Source of the DNA: Microbacterium sp. USTB-Y
GTDB lineage: Bacteria; Actinomycetota; Actinomycetes; Actinomycetales; Microbacteriaceae
Assembly (NCBI RefSeq): GCF_023703415.1
Contig: NZ_JAGMTU010000001.1
Span: 1-64,000, forward strand
Direction: 5' to 3'
DNA: 64,000 nt
The position numbers and the translations under genes were made by a program. The notes beneath the pieces were generated by a model. It did no database searches. It worked only from the letters and a program-made list of their open reading frames with translations, and had not been told where the DNA came from. Shown here piece after piece: positions 51,143-61,311 of the stretch (positions are counted from its first letter, which is position 1; each line of letters begins with the position of its first letter).

Positions 51143-51148
51143 ACCCTA
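51143..51148 (-). promoter_or_regulatory. -10 box before the ABC ATPase gene
   Basis: TAGGGT on the minus strand, 8 bases before the ATG at 51134; it suggests a second promoter inside the nucleoside cluster. Confidence 0.45.
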
Positions 51149-51177
51149 TCCGGGAAGGGGTGACTCAAGAAGAAGAG

Positions 51178-51240
51178 CGCGGGACGCCCTGCCCGTCCGC
51201 TGAGCCCTGGGGCTCGGCGGACGGACCGGGACGTCCCGCG
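51178..51240 (-). terminator. Large hairpin between the BMP lipoprotein and ABC ATPase genes
   Basis: A core 15-base arm (51193-51207 with 51210-51224, one G-T pair) is enclosed by outer arms GCGGGACG (51179-51186) and CGTCCCGC (51232-51239). It starts 10 bases after the lipoprotein gene ends and probably stops most transcripts there, so the binding protein is made in excess. Confidence 0.7.
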
Positions 51241-51249
51241 TCGAAGGGA

Positions 51250-52368
51250 TTACTTCGGGGAGCTGGGCGAGTCGACCTTGATCTCGCCCTTGACGATCTT
51301 CTCCTGCAGCGCCTTCAGCTCGTCCGTCAGGCCCTTCGGGAGCTTGCTCTCGAAGTCGTGGAAGGACGACAGGCCCACGCCGTTGTTCTCCAGCGTGCCG
51401 ACGTACGGGGTCGCGTCGAACGAGCCCTTGGCCGTCTCGGTCACCGTCGTGTACACGGCGTCGTCGATGCGCTTCATGATCGAGACGAGGATCTGGTCGG
51501 CGACCGACGGGTCGGCCACGGCGAGGTCGGAGTCGACGCCGAGCATGACCGTCTTCTTGCCGCTGTCCTTGATCGCCGCGCTCGCGGAGAGGTAGATCGG
51601 ACCGCCGACGGGGAGGATCGGGTCGACGCCCTGGTCGAGAACCGAGTTCGCGGTCTGCTTGGCGACGTCGTTCGCCTGGAAGGCTCCGGTGAAGGATCCG
51701 TCCTGCTTGTCCTTGTCCCAGCCGACGACCGCGACGTTCGCGCCCTTGTCCTCGTTGTACTTCTTGACGCCGTCGACGTAGCCGTCCATGAAGATCGTCA
51801 CCGGCGGGATCTTCATGCCGCCGAAGGTGCCGACCTTGTTCGCGCCGGACTGCGCCGACCATGCGGCCGCGGCGTAGCCGCCGAGGTACGCGGCCTGAGC
51901 CGTGTCGAAGAGCAGGGGCTTGATGTTGGTCGAGGCCGGCTTGCCGGTGTTGTCCGGGTCCGCCATCGAGTCGATGATGCCGAAGTTGAGCTTCGGGTTG
52001 GCGATCGCGGCCTTCGCGATCGCGGCGTCGAGCTTGAAGCCGACGCCGATGATCAGCGTGCACTTGCCGCTGATGAGCGACGAGATGTTGTTCTCGTAGT
52101 CGTTGTCGGACTTGGACTCGACCGTGATCGGCTTGACGCCGAGGTCCTTGCCCGCCTTCTCGATGCCGTTCTTGGCGGACTCGTTGAAGGACTTGTCGTT
52201 GAAGCCGCCGCTGTCGGAGACGAGGCAGGGCTTGAAGTTCGCGTCCGCGGGCTTCGCCCCGCCGCTCGTGCTCGCAGGGGCAGGAGCGGAACCGCAACCT
52301 GCCAGGGCGACGATGACACCGGCCGCGACGGTCGCGCCGATCAGCTTCTTGGTGAGGGAGATGGTCAC
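51250..52368 (-). CDS. BMP-family substrate-binding lipoprotein (nucleoside-type)
   Basis: The 372-residue lipoprotein has a signal peptide ending in a lipobox (IVALAGC, lipid Cys at about 25), an Ala/Ser-rich linker, then the BMP/PnrA fold: PCLVSDSGGFNDKSFNESA near residue 48, ISGKCTLIIGVGFKLDAAI near 95 and the ribose-site region VGTFGGMKIPPVTIFMDGYV near 200. It captures nucleosides outside the membrane for the ABC importer. GTG start with GGAGG 5 bases upstream. It is the first gene of the nucleoside cluster. Confidence 0.93.
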   Translation of the reverse strand: MTISLTKKLIGATVAAGVIVALAGCGSAPAPASTSGGAKPADANFKPCLVSDSGGFNDKSFNESAKNGIEKAGKDLGVKPITVESKSDNDYENNISSLISGKCTLIIGVGFKLDAAIAKAAIANPKLNFGIIDSMADPDNTGKPASTNIKPLLFDTAQAAYLGGYAAAAWSAQSGANKVGTFGGMKIPPVTIFMDGYVDGVKKYNEDKGANVAVVGWDKDKQDGSFTGAFQANDVAKQTANSVLDQGVDPILPVGGPIYLSASAAIKDSGKKTVMLGVDSDLAVADPSVADQILVSIMKRIDDAVYTTVTETAKGSFDATPYVGTLENNGVGLSSFHDFESKLPKGLTDELKALQEKIVKGEIKVDSPSSPK

Positions 52369-52501
52369 TCGGGCCTCCAGAAAACGAGCCCGCGGCCATC
52401 GCGGGTCACTTGAAAGTTACCGACTATGACGAAGATCGGGCATCCTCGTCCGTGTCGCTGGAGTCAATGGTTACAAACATGAGATCACATGCGCTCGTCC
52501 G

Positions 52502-52515
52502 TGCTCATATGAGCA
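52502..52515. promoter_or_regulatory. 14-bp palindrome upstream of the nucleoside uptake cluster
   Basis: TGCTCATATGAGCA is a perfect palindrome 134 bp upstream of the lipoprotein start, in a 210-bp gap (52369-52578) that is more AT-rich than its surroundings. It is a candidate operator; no other feature is seen in the gap. Confidence 0.4.
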
Positions 52516-52578
52516 GTGCCATCGGGCGTTCCCCGCTTTCGTGCACCTCCGTGCGCATCTGCGGGCGACGACGGGGCG

Positions 52579-53694
52579 TCAGAGGACGTCGTCGCGGCCG
52601 TTGAGCTTGAGCGACTCCACGACGCCCTTCACCCGCTGCGCGTGCTCGGTCGTCGTCACGAGGAGCGCGTCCGGGGTGTCGACGACCACGATGTCCTGCA
52701 CGCCGACCAGGCTGATCACCCGCGAGGTCTGGCTGACCAGGATCCCGCTCGCGGCGTCCGAGAGCACGCGCGCAGACGGGCCCAGCACGGCGAGGTCGTT
52801 CTTGCGGCCGTTCAGGATGAGCTTCGTCAGCGACGCGAAGTCGCCCACGTCGTCCCAGTCGAAATGGCCCGGCACCACGGCGAGGCGCCCGCTCTCGGCC
52901 GCCGGCTCCGCGACGGCGTAGTCGATCGCGATCTTCGGGAGCGCGGGCCAGACCCGGTCCACGACCGGACCGCGGCGCTCCCGGTCGTCCCAGGCCTCGG
53001 CCAGCTCGAGCAGACCCGCGTGCAGCTCGGGCTGGTGGCGCTCGAGCTCGGCCAGGAGCACGTCGGCCCGGCTGATGAACATGCCCGCGTTCCAGAGGTA
53101 GCTGCGGTCGTCGTAGTAGGTCTTCGCGGTGGCGAGATCCGGCTTCTCCACGAAGCGCTCGACCAGGGAGGCCTCGCGCACCCCGTCCACCTCGAGCTCC
53201 TCGCCCTGCTTGATGTACCCGAACCCGACGGCCGGCTCGGTCGGCGTGATCCCGATCGTGACGATGTATCCCTGCCGGGCCACCTCGACGGCGTCGCGCA
53301 CGGCGAACTCGAACTTGCGGGTGCTGCGGATGACGTGGTCGGCGCTGAAGGAGCCGATGATCACGTCCGGATCGCGCCGGTGCAGGATCGCCGCGGCGAG
53401 CCCGATCGCGGCCGCCGACTCGCGCGGCTCCGACTCCAGGAACACGTTCCCGTCGTGTATTCCGGGAAGCTGCCCCTCGACCGCGGCGCGATGCGCCCGC
53501 CCCGTGACCACGGCGATCCGGTCCGGCCCGGTCAGCGGCTCGATCCGGTCCCAGGTGTCGCGCAGCAGGGACTGCCCGGATCCGGTGAGATCGTGCAGGA
53601 ACTTGGGCGCATCGGCGCGGGACAGCGGCCACAGTCGGCTCCCGATGCCTCCGGCGGGGATGACGGCGTAGAAGTCGGGGATCGGCTCGCGCAT
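52579..53694 (-). CDS. manC: Mannose-1-phosphate guanylyltransferase
   Basis: The 371-residue enzyme makes GDP-mannose from mannose-1-phosphate and GTP. It has the nucleotidyltransferase motif AVIPAGGIGSRLWPLSRADAP with FLHDLTGSG following, the FGYIKQGEEL region near residue 160 (usual YGYIxxG), and FVEKPDLATAKTYYDDRSYL near 190. The C-terminal isomerase domain of bifunctional ManC is absent. Leaderless start: TAGCCT lies 6 bases before the ATG. GDP-mannose supplies glycans and lipoglycans. Confidence 0.93.
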   Translation of the reverse strand: MREPIPDFYAVIPAGGIGSRLWPLSRADAPKFLHDLTGSGQSLLRDTWDRIEPLTGPDRIAVVTGRAHRAAVEGQLPGIHDGNVFLESEPRESAAAIGLAAAILHRRDPDVIIGSFSADHVIRSTRKFEFAVRDAVEVARQGYIVTIGITPTEPAVGFGYIKQGEELEVDGVREASLVERFVEKPDLATAKTYYDDRSYLWNAGMFISRADVLLAELERHQPELHAGLLELAEAWDDRERRGPVVDRVWPALPKIAIDYAVAEPAAESGRLAVVPGHFDWDDVGDFASLTKLILNGRKNDLAVLGPSARVLSDAASGILVSQTSRVISLVGVQDIVVVDTPDALLVTTTEHAQRVKGVVESLKLNGRDDVL

Positions 53695-53700
53695 GCGTTC

Positions 53701-53706
53701 AGGCTA
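53701..53706 (-). promoter_or_regulatory. -10 box of the leaderless guanylyltransferase gene
   Basis: TAGCCT on the minus strand, 6 bases before the ATG. Confidence 0.55.
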
Positions 53707-53826
53707 TCGGTGCCGTCCCCGGCGCATCTCGAGCGGCGCCGGGCGGACGCCGCGGGCCGGGCCGTGGCGGACGCGTCCCGCCGATCGCGAATCCGCATGG
53801 TCTCGATCGCCGATGCGCATCGTGCT

Positions 53827-53870
53827 AAGGGTGCCCTTCGTCGCTCCCAGCGAGCTGACAGGAATAGGAT
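53827..53870 (+). promoter_or_regulatory. Promoter region of the sdh operon with a short dyad
   Basis: AAGGGTGCCCTT (53827-53838) is a dyad 26 bases before a possible -10 box TAGGAT (53865-53870). Transcription from here would give a leader of about 50 bases to sdhC. The regulator is unknown. Confidence 0.4.
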
Positions 53871-53927
53871 GAGGGAGATCGGACGCCTGCGCGCCTCGAT
53901 CCGCCGCTTAGATCAGGGAGGACGACT

Positions 53928-54362
53928 GTGTCCGCGAGCACGCGCTTGACACCTTCGACTGCGGAAACCACGTCCAAGACACCGCGCGGCACCCTCTACC
54001 GGGGTCGCGAAGGCATGTGGTCGTGGGTTCTGCATCGCATCACCGGTATCGCCATCTTCTTCTTCCTCCTGGTGCACGTGCTCGACACGTCGCTCATCCG
54101 GGTCTCGCCGGAGGCGTACAACGCCGTCCTCGGCACGTACAAGAACCCGATCATGGGCCTCGGCGAGACGGTCCTCGTCGCGGCGATCGTGTTCCACGCG
54201 ATGAACGGACTGCGGATCATCCTCGTCGACGTGTGGTCGAAGGGCGCGCGCTACCAGCGGCAGATGTTCTGGTGCGTGATCGGGGTGTGGGCCGTGCTCA
54301 TGCTCGGCTTCGCGCCGCGCCACCTGATCAACGTGTTCTCGAACGTGGGAGGCGGGCACTGA
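53928..54362 (+). CDS. sdhC: Succinate dehydrogenase cytochrome b556 subunit
   Basis: The 144-residue membrane anchor has three helices. The motif MWSWVLHRITGIAIFFFLLV near residue 30 includes the quinone-site and heme-region Ser/Arg/His of SdhC, and LLVHVLDTSL follows with a heme-ligand candidate His. GTG start with GGGAGGA 5 bases upstream. First gene of sdhCDAB. Confidence 0.92.
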   Translation: MSASTRLTPSTAETTSKTPRGTLYRGREGMWSWVLHRITGIAIFFFLLVHVLDTSLIRVSPEAYNAVLGTYKNPIMGLGETVLVAAIVFHAMNGLRIILVDVWSKGARYQRQMFWCVIGVWAVLMLGFAPRHLINVFSNVGGGH

Positions 54363-54817
54363 TGGCCACCGACGTCTTCACCACGCAGCACCTCGCCGAG
54401 CCGCGCCGCAACAAGGGCGTGAACCTGGAGAAGTGGGGCTGGATCTACATGCGCGTGTCGGGCGTCGTGCTCGTCGTGCTGATCTTCGGCCACCTCTTCG
54501 TGAACCTCATGCTGGGCGAGGGCATCCACGCCCTCGACTTCGCCTTCGTCTCCGGCAAGTACGCCACCCCGTTCTGGCAGTGGTGGGACGTGCTGATGCT
54601 GTGGCTGGCCCTCATCCACGGCGCGAACGGCATGCGCACGGTCGTCAACGACTACGTCGGCCACGCCGGCGTCCGCAAGACGCTGCTCGTCGTGCTGGGA
54701 CTCGCCACCGCGCTGCTGATCCTCCTCGGCACCCTCGTGGTGTTCACCTTCGACCCCTGCAACGGCGTGTTCGAGAGCGGCGCCATGTGGGACACCTGCA
54801 AGGCGCTGGGCAAGTAG
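54362..54817 (+). CDS. sdhD: Succinate dehydrogenase membrane anchor subunit
   Basis: The 151-residue anchor has three helices, with IFGHLFVNLM (candidate heme His) near residue 45 and LALIHGANGMRTVVNDYVG near 82, the usual SdhD loop. Its ATG overlaps the sdhC stop by one base. A 156-bp gap follows before sdhA, unusually long within this operon. Confidence 0.92.
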   Translation: MATDVFTTQHLAEPRRNKGVNLEKWGWIYMRVSGVVLVVLIFGHLFVNLMLGEGIHALDFAFVSGKYATPFWQWWDVLMLWLALIHGANGMRTVVNDYVGHAGVRKTLLVVLGLATALLILLGTLVVFTFDPCNGVFESGAMWDTCKALGK

Positions 54818-54973
54818 CCGGCGGATCCGGACGATCAGTGGCAGAGACGACCACCCTCCGGCACCGGCGGTGAGATCGGGCTCCATCGGCCCCGGGATCA
54901 CACCTCCGGGACGAGCGGCGATCGGCCTCCGGCGACAGCGGCGAGATCATAGAGAGAGTTAGGGCAGATTCCA

Positions 54974-56800
54974 GTGACTACTGAGACCCAGGATTCCGTC
55001 GTCAAGAACGGCGTGCACCACCACCAGTTCGACATCGTGATCGTCGGCGCCGGCGGCGCCGGCATGCGCGCGGCCATCGAGGCGGGTCCGGGCGCGAAGA
55101 CCGCCGTGATCTCCAAGCTCTACCCGACGCGCTCCCACACCGGCGCGGCGCAGGGCGGCATGGCCGCGGCGCTCGCGAACGTCGAGGAGGACAGCTGGGA
55201 GTGGCACACCTTCGACACCGTCAAGGGCGGTGACTACCTCGTCGACCAGGACGCCGCGGAGATCCTGGCCAAGGAGGCCATCGACGCGGTCATCGACCTC
55301 GAGAACATGGGCCTGCCGTTCAACCGCACGCCCGAGGGCAAGATCGACCAGCGCCGTTTCGGCGGCCACACGGCCGAGCACGGCAAGACCCCGGTCCGCC
55401 GCGCCTGCTACGCCGCCGACCGCACCGGGCACATGATCCTGCAGACGCTGTTCCAGAACTGCGTGAAGCTCGGCATCAACTTCTTCAACGAGTTCTACGT
55501 GCTCGACCTCATCACCGTGAAGAACGACGAGGGCAAGACCGGGATCGCCGGCGTGGTGGCCTACGAGCTGGCCACCGGCGAGCTGCACGTGTTCCACGCC
55601 AAGGCCGTGATCTTCGCGACCGGCGGCTTCGGCAAGGTCTTCAAGACCACCTCGAACGCGCACACCCTCACGGGCGACGGCGTCGGCATCGTGTGGCGCA
55701 AGGGCCTGCCCCTGGAGGACCTCGAGTTCTTCCAGTTCCACCCGACCGGCCTCGCCGGCCTCGGCATCCTCCTCACCGAGGGCGCCCGCGGCGAGGGAGC
55801 GATCCTGCGCAACGCCTCGGGCGAGCGGTTCATGGAGCGCTACGCCCCCACCATCAAGGACCTCGCGCCCCGCGACATCGTCGCGCGATGCATGGTGCAG
55901 GAGGTCGCGGAGGGCCGCGGCGCCGGCCCGCACAAGGACTACGTGCTGCTGGACTGCACGCACCTCGGCGCCGAGGTGCTGGAGACCAAGCTGCCCGACA
56001 TCACCGAGTTCGCGCGCACCTACCTGGGCGTCGACCCGGTCGTCGAGCCGGTCCCCGTGATGCCGACCGCGCACTACGCGATGGGCGGCATCCCCACCAA
56101 CAACAGCGGCGAGGTGCTCGCCGACAACGACACGATCGTTCCCGGCCTGTACGCGGCGGGCGAGTGCGCGTGCGTCTCGGTGCACGGCGCCAACCGCCTC
56201 GGCACCAACTCGCTGCTGGACATCAACGTGTTCGGCAAGCGCTCGGGCCGCAACGCGGTCGAGTACGTCAAGACCGCCGAGTTCCTGCCCCTCCCCGAGG
56301 CGCCGGAGACCGCGGTCAAGGAGATGCTCGAGGGCCTGCGCAACAACACCGGCACCGAGCGCATCGCCGTCCTCCGCAAGAAGCTGCAGGAGGAGATGGA
56401 CAAGGGCGCGCAGGTGTTCCGCACGCACGACTCCCTCCAGCACGTGCTCGGCGTCATCGAGGAGCTGCGCGAGCGCTACAAGAACGTGCACGTCGACGAC
56501 AAGGGCAGCCGGTTCAACACCGACCTGCTCGAGGCCGTCGAGCTGGGCTTCCTGCTCGACATCGCCGAGGTCGTCGTCTACGCCGCGCAGAACCGCGAGG
56601 AGAGCCGCGGCGGCCACATGCGCGACGACTTCCCGAAGCGCGACGACGAGAAGTACATGAAGCACACGATGGCGTACCTCGTGGGCGACCCGCACTCGTC
56701 CGACGCCAGCGACCACATCAAGCTGGACTGGAAGCCCGTCGTGTTCACCAAGAACGAGCAGGGCGAGTTGAACTACCCGCCGATGGAGAGGAAGTACTGA
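54974..56800 (+). CDS. sdhA: Succinate dehydrogenase flavoprotein subunit
   Basis: The 608-residue catalytic subunit oxidises succinate to fumarate with covalent FAD. FAD motif [17 protein letters not shown], the FAD-linking His in [16 protein letters not shown] near residue 55, the substrate-site [11 protein letters not shown] near 130 and the catalytic Arg region [20 protein letters not shown] segment near 275 are present, as is [13 protein letters not shown] near 410. GTG start without a ribosome-binding site; TAGGGC lies 8 bases upstream (54960-54965), so a separate leaderless start is possible. Confidence 0.96.
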   Translation: MTTETQDSVVKNGVHHHQFDIVIVGAGGAGMRAAIEAGPGAKTAVISKLYPTRSHTGAAQGGMAAALANVEEDSWEWHTFDTVKGGDYLVDQDAAEILAKEAIDAVIDLENMGLPFNRTPEGKIDQRRFGGHTAEHGKTPVRRACYAADRTGHMILQTLFQNCVKLGINFFNEFYVLDLITVKNDEGKTGIAGVVAYELATGELHVFHAKAVIFATGGFGKVFKTTSNAHTLTGDGVGIVWRKGLPLEDLEFFQFHPTGLAGLGILLTEGARGEGAILRNASGERFMERYAPTIKDLAPRDIVARCMVQEVAEGRGAGPHKDYVLLDCTHLGAEVLETKLPDITEFARTYLGVDPVVEPVPVMPTAHYAMGGIPTNNSGEVLADNDTIVPGLYAAGECACVSVHGANRLGTNSLLDINVFGKRSGRNAVEYVKTAEFLPLPEAPETAVKEMLEGLRNNTGTERIAVLRKKLQEEMDKGAQVFRTHDSLQHVLGVIEELRERYKNVHVDDKGSRFNTDLLEAVELGFLLDIAEVVVYAAQNREESRGGHMRDDFPKRDDEKYMKHTMAYLVGDPHSSDASDHIKLDWKPVVFTKNEQGELNYPPMERKY

Positions 56801-57573
56801 TGTCCGCTCAGGTCGTGGAGGAAGTCGTCGCCGAGTCCGTCGTCGAGGACACCGGCGTGCAGTCGTTCCTGGTCACGTTCAACATCCGCCGCTTCGACCC
56901 CGAGGTCGACAGCGAGCCGCACTGGGTCGACTACGACGTGGAGCTCTACTCCACGGACCGCGTGCTCGACGCCCTGCACAAGATCAAGTGGGAGGTCGAC
57001 GGATCCCTCACCTTCCGGCGCTCCTGCGCGCACGGGATCTGCGGATCCGACGCGATGCGCATCAACGGTCGCAACCGCCTCGCCTGCAAGACGCTGATCA
57101 AGGACCTGGACATCTCCAAGCCGATCTACGTCGAGGCGATCAAGGGCCTGCCGCTGGAGAAGGACCTCGTCGTCGACATGGATCCGTTCTTCGCGGCCTA
57201 CCGCGAGGTCAAGCCGTTCCTGCTCGCCAAGAGCGAGCCGGAGAAGGGCAAGGAGCGCGTGCAGTCGATCGCCGACCGCGCGGTCTTCGACGACACCACC
57301 AAGTGCATCCTGTGCGCCGCGTGCACCTCGTCCTGCCCCGTGTTCTGGACCGACGGCCAGTACTTCGGCCCCGCCGCGATCGTGAACGCGCACCGCTTCA
57401 TCTTCGACTCGCGCGACGACGGCGCCGACGTGCGCCTGGACATCCTCAACGACAAGGAGGGCGTGTGGCGCTGCCGCACGACCTTCAACTGCACCGAGGC
57501 GTGCCCCCGCGGCATCGAGGTCACGAAGGCGATCGCCGAGGTCAAGCAGGCGATCCTGCGCGGTCGCCCCTGA
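56800..57573 (+). CDS. sdhB: Succinate dehydrogenase iron-sulfur subunit
   Basis: The 257-residue subunit carries three iron-sulfur clusters. The 2Fe-2S cysteines are in SCAHGICGSDAM and NRLACKTL near residues 75-95; the 4Fe-4S and 3Fe-4S cysteines in CILCAACTSSCPVFW near 168 and CRTTFNCTEACPRGIEV near 225. Its ATG shares one base with the sdhA stop. It ends the operon before a strong terminator. Confidence 0.96.
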   Translation: MSAQVVEEVVAESVVEDTGVQSFLVTFNIRRFDPEVDSEPHWVDYDVELYSTDRVLDALHKIKWEVDGSLTFRRSCAHGICGSDAMRINGRNRLACKTLIKDLDISKPIYVEAIKGLPLEKDLVVDMDPFFAAYREVKPFLLAKSEPEKGKERVQSIADRAVFDDTTKCILCAACTSSCPVFWTDGQYFGPAAIVNAHRFIFDSRDDGADVRLDILNDKEGVWRCRTTFNCTEACPRGIEVTKAIAEVKQAILRGRP

Positions 57574-57585
57574 CCCGCTCCCCGT

Positions 57586-57625
57586 CGACGACGGCCGCCC
57601 CGCATCCGCGAGGCGGCCGTCGTCG
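57586..57625 (+). terminator. Terminator of the sdh operon
   Basis: A perfect 14-bp stem (57586-57599 with 57612-57625) with a 12-base loop begins 13 bases after the sdhB stop. Confidence 0.75.
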
Positions 57626-57713
57626 TCCCGGCGCGGGGATCCGCTCGCGGCGCGGGATGCACGCGCCGGATCCCGTCCGTCCGGGACGGACATCGCCCGC
57701 CGAACGCAATCGC

Positions 57714-57719
57714 TAGGGT
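57714..57719 (+). promoter_or_regulatory. -10 box of leaderless yihY-type gene
   Basis: TAGGGT lies 6 bases before the GTG at 57726. Confidence 0.6.
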
Positions 57720-57725
57720 GAGAGC

Positions 57726-58943
57726 GTGGTGGATTCCGGGCCCGACCTGCGTGCGCGCCTCGAGGCGCCGATCGGGCGCGCCGCCGCGATCACCCGGCGC
57801 ACGATGCGCGCCTTCCCCATCCGGGTGTGGCGGCATTTCCTGCAGAACAACGGCTTCCTGCTGGCCGCCAGTCTGAGCTATCAGTCGCTGTTCACCGTGT
57901 TCGCCGTCCTCTACACGGCCTTCGCGATCGTGGGGCTCTGGCTGGGCGCCAGCGACGCGGCCATCGCGCACATGATCGACCTGATCAACGGCGCGATCCC
58001 TCACCTCATCAGCGAGCACGGTCTCGCCACTCCCGAGGCCGTGGCCGACATCGCCACCAAGAACGCCAGCGTGCTGCTCGCGACAGGTGCGGTGGCCCTG
58101 CTCGTCGCACTGTGGACAGCGATCGGATTCGTCACCTTCGCCCGCCGGGCGGTGCGCGACATCTTCGGACTGCCGTTCGACCGGCGCAACTACGTGCTGC
58201 TCAAGGCGCGGGACCTGGTCGCGGCGCTGCTGTTCGGTCTGGCGCAGATCCTCGCCGCCGCGCTCGGCGCGATCGGCACCGGCGCGCTGCGACGCATCCT
58301 GCGGCTGGTCGGCGCCCAGGACGCGTCGATGTGGGTCAACGTGCTCAGTCAGGCCGGGTCGCTGCTCTTCTCCTTCGGCGTCAACGCCGCGGCGCTCGCC
58401 ATGCTGGTGCGCTTCCTCACCGGCACGAGACTGCCCTGGCGCACGATCTGGCCCGGGGCGCTCCTGGGCGGCGCGGCTCTCGCGATCCTCCAGGTCGGCG
58501 CCGGGCTGCTCTTCCTCTACTCCCCCACGAACCCGCTGCTGGCCACGTTCTCCGTCATCATCGGCTTCCTGCTGTGGTTCCGCCTCGTCGCGATCGTGAT
58601 CCTCGTCGCCGCCGCCTGGATCGCGGTGACCGCATCGGACCGGGATCAGGCGCTGGTGCCGGAGGACGAGTTCGCGCGTCGTCTCGGGGAGCTGGCGGAG
58701 GCTCAGGCCGACGCGGCGATCCGCGTGCGCGAGGCGACCGCGGTGCTGGGCGCCACGCCCTGGTACCGCCGGCGGCGCGCCGCCCGCGCGCTGCAGGACG
58801 CCGAGGACGACCTGGCGATCGCCGCCCGCCGTCGCGCCGAGGTCGAGGCCGAACGCGCCGCGAGCGCGGAGACCCCGATCGCGCGGCGGCTGCGCGCTCT
58901 GGCCGCGCCGGGCCCGGAAACCGATGTCGGAGACGCTCGTTAG
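57726..58943 (+). CDS. YihY/BrkB-family inner membrane protein
   Basis: The 405-residue protein has about six membrane helices in residues 45-305 and the family opening FLQNNGFLLAASLSYQSLFT near residue 38, followed by LVALWTAIGFVTFARRAVRD near 120 and the late segment IIGFLLWFRLVAIVILVAAA near 280. The C-terminal 100 residues are a charged helical cytosolic tail that ends with an Arg/Glu-rich stretch. Its function is not established in this family; it was once thought to be RNase BN. Confidence 0.88.
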   Translation: MVDSGPDLRARLEAPIGRAAAITRRTMRAFPIRVWRHFLQNNGFLLAASLSYQSLFTVFAVLYTAFAIVGLWLGASDAAIAHMIDLINGAIPHLISEHGLATPEAVADIATKNASVLLATGAVALLVALWTAIGFVTFARRAVRDIFGLPFDRRNYVLLKARDLVAALLFGLAQILAAALGAIGTGALRRILRLVGAQDASMWVNVLSQAGSLLFSFGVNAAALAMLVRFLTGTRLPWRTIWPGALLGGAALAILQVGAGLLFLYSPTNPLLATFSVIIGFLLWFRLVAIVILVAAAWIAVTASDRDQALVPEDEFARRLGELAEAQADAAIRVREATAVLGATPWYRRRRAARALQDAEDDLAIAARRRAEVEAERAASAETPIARRLRALAAPGPETDVGDAR

Positions 58944-58946
58944 GCT
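58941..58946 (+). promoter_or_regulatory. -10 box of leaderless exonuclease gene
   Basis: TAGGCT lies 6 bases before the ATG at 58953. Its first three bases (TAG) are the stop codon region of the preceding gene's end. Confidence 0.55.
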
Positions 58947-58952
58947 GGATCC

Positions 58953-59846
58953 ATGCCTCACCTGCGTATCGCCACGGTCAACGTCAACGGGATCCGCGCC
59001 GCGGTCCGCAACGGGATGCACGGCTGGCTCGACGATGCCGGAGTCGACGTCCTCACCCTTCAAGAGGTGCGCGCGCAGGACGCCCACCTCGAGGAGGCGT
59101 TCCCCGGCTGGTCGATCCTGCACGATGAGGCGACCGCGAAGGGACGCGCGGGCGTCGCCGTGCTGAGCCGTGAGCCCGCGGTCGCGTCCCGCACCGCACT
59201 CGGCCCCGATGACTTCGACTCGAAGGGCCGCTGGCTCGAGGCCGACTTCTCCCTCGGTGGCACCCCGCTCACGGTCGTCAGCGCCTACGTGCACAGCGGC
59301 GAGGCCGACACGCCCAAGCAGGACGAGAAGTGGAAGTTCCTCGATGCGATGACCCTCCGGATGCGCGAGCTCGGCGCCGACGGCGCGATGGCGCTGGTCA
59401 CCGGCGATCTCAACGTCGGCCATCGCCCGCTCGACATCCTGAACTGGAAGGGCAACGTCAAGAAGTCCGGCTTCCTGGCGCGGGAGCGCGCCTACTTCGA
59501 TCGGTTCCTCGGCGCCGCGGGCGAACCCGTCGTCGGCCAGGAGGGCATCGGCCGGGGCATGGTCGGCCAGCTCAGCGACACGCGCCCCTATGCGGCGGAG
59601 GGCGACGGCACGGGCCTCGGGTGGGTCGACGTCGGACGCGCGGCGGCCGGGGAGGTCGCCGGCCCCTACACCTGGTGGACCATGCGCGGCCAGGCGTTCG
59701 ACAACGACTCGGGCTGGCGGATCGACTACCACCTCGCCACGGCCCCGCTCGCCGAGCGGGCCACGAACTACCGCGTCGCCCGCGCCGCGACCTATGCCGA
59801 GCGCTGGAGCGACCACACCCCGGTGATCGTCGACTACACGCTCTGA
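58953..59846 (+). CDS. xth: Exodeoxyribonuclease III / AP endonuclease
   Basis: The 297-residue nuclease acts at abasic sites and 3' ends in DNA repair. Metal and catalytic residues are seen in IATVNVNGIRAAVRNGM (Asn), LTLQEVRAQD (Glu near residue 36), VTGDLNVGHRPLDI (Asp/Asn near 152) and the final WSDHTPVIVDY (Asp-His pair near 288). The opening differs from E. coli (FNINGLR) but agrees with actinobacterial members. Leaderless start. It ends 58 bases before trpS in the same direction. Confidence 0.93.
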   Translation: MPHLRIATVNVNGIRAAVRNGMHGWLDDAGVDVLTLQEVRAQDAHLEEAFPGWSILHDEATAKGRAGVAVLSREPAVASRTALGPDDFDSKGRWLEADFSLGGTPLTVVSAYVHSGEADTPKQDEKWKFLDAMTLRMRELGADGAMALVTGDLNVGHRPLDILNWKGNVKKSGFLARERAYFDRFLGAAGEPVVGQEGIGRGMVGQLSDTRPYAAEGDGTGLGWVDVGRAAAGEVAGPYTWWTMRGQAFDNDSGWRIDYHLATAPLAERATNYRVARAATYAERWSDHTPVIVDYTL

Positions 59847-59892
59847 TCGGCTCCCGCCGGCCGCTCGCGTCGGGGGCGGTGCTCCGCCCCCG

Positions 59893-59898
59893 TAGGAT
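59893..59898 (+). promoter_or_regulatory. -10 box of leaderless trpS
   Basis: TAGGAT lies 6 bases before the GTG at 59905. Confidence 0.6.
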
Positions 59899-59901
59899 TG
59901 A

Positions 59902-60909
<1,008 letters not shown>

Positions 60910-60955
60910 CACGCGGCGCCGCCGGTCTGAGTCGACGACGCGGGGCCGACGCGGC

Positions 60956-61104
60956 GCGGGTCGCGACTGCGGCGCGGGTCTGGGTCGACGACGCGGGCCC
61001 GACCCGGCGCGGGTCCGACGCGGCGGGGAACGATGCGGGTCGCGACCGCGGCGCGGGTCTGGGTCGACGACGCGGGCCCGACCCGGCGCGGGTCCGACGC
61101 GGCG
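60956..61104. repeat. 70-bp direct duplication
   Basis: 60956-61025 and 61035-61104 are the same 70-bp sequence with one difference (a T/C change near the start), separated by 9 bases. Together with the next repeat it fills the gene-free gap 60910-61231 after trpS; no coding sequence is supported there. Confidence 0.9.
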
Positions 61105-61172
61105 CGAGTCGCGACGGCGGCGCGAGTCGCGACGGCGGCGCGAGTCGCGACGGCGGCGCGGGTCGCGACCCG
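61101..61172. repeat. 18-bp tandem repeats
   Basis: GGCGCGAGTCGCGACGGC occurs three times without change (61101-61118, 61119-61136, 61137-61154), and a fourth, altered copy follows at 61155-61172. Each unit contains the palindrome GTCGCGAC. Confidence 0.9.
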
Positions 61173-61231
61173 AGAGCCATGGCGGGCCGACGTCGTGGTG
61201 CCCGATCCCGCGGGTTGCACCCCGCGCACCG

Positions 61232-61302
61232 ACACAACGCAGGAGAATCCGCTCCCCTCGGGCGTCCCCGGCCCTTTCGGTGCCGTTTCTCCTGCGTTCT
61301 GT
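61232..61302. repeat. 71-bp inverted-repeat element, copy 1
   Basis: The left arm ACACAACGCAGGAGAA (61232-61247) faces its reverse complement at 61287-61302 (one mismatch, at the fourth base from the end) across a 39-base core. It ends 9 bases past the stop codon of the DUF559-type gene. A second copy with the same arms, the same total length and a different core lies on the other side of that gene. Confidence 0.9.
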
Positions 61303-61311
61303 CTCTCCGCC

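Noticed and set aside
60956..61172. CRISPR array or rRNA/tRNA remnants in the repeats after trpS
   Set aside because: There are no unique spacers of regular length, and no tRNA-like arms.
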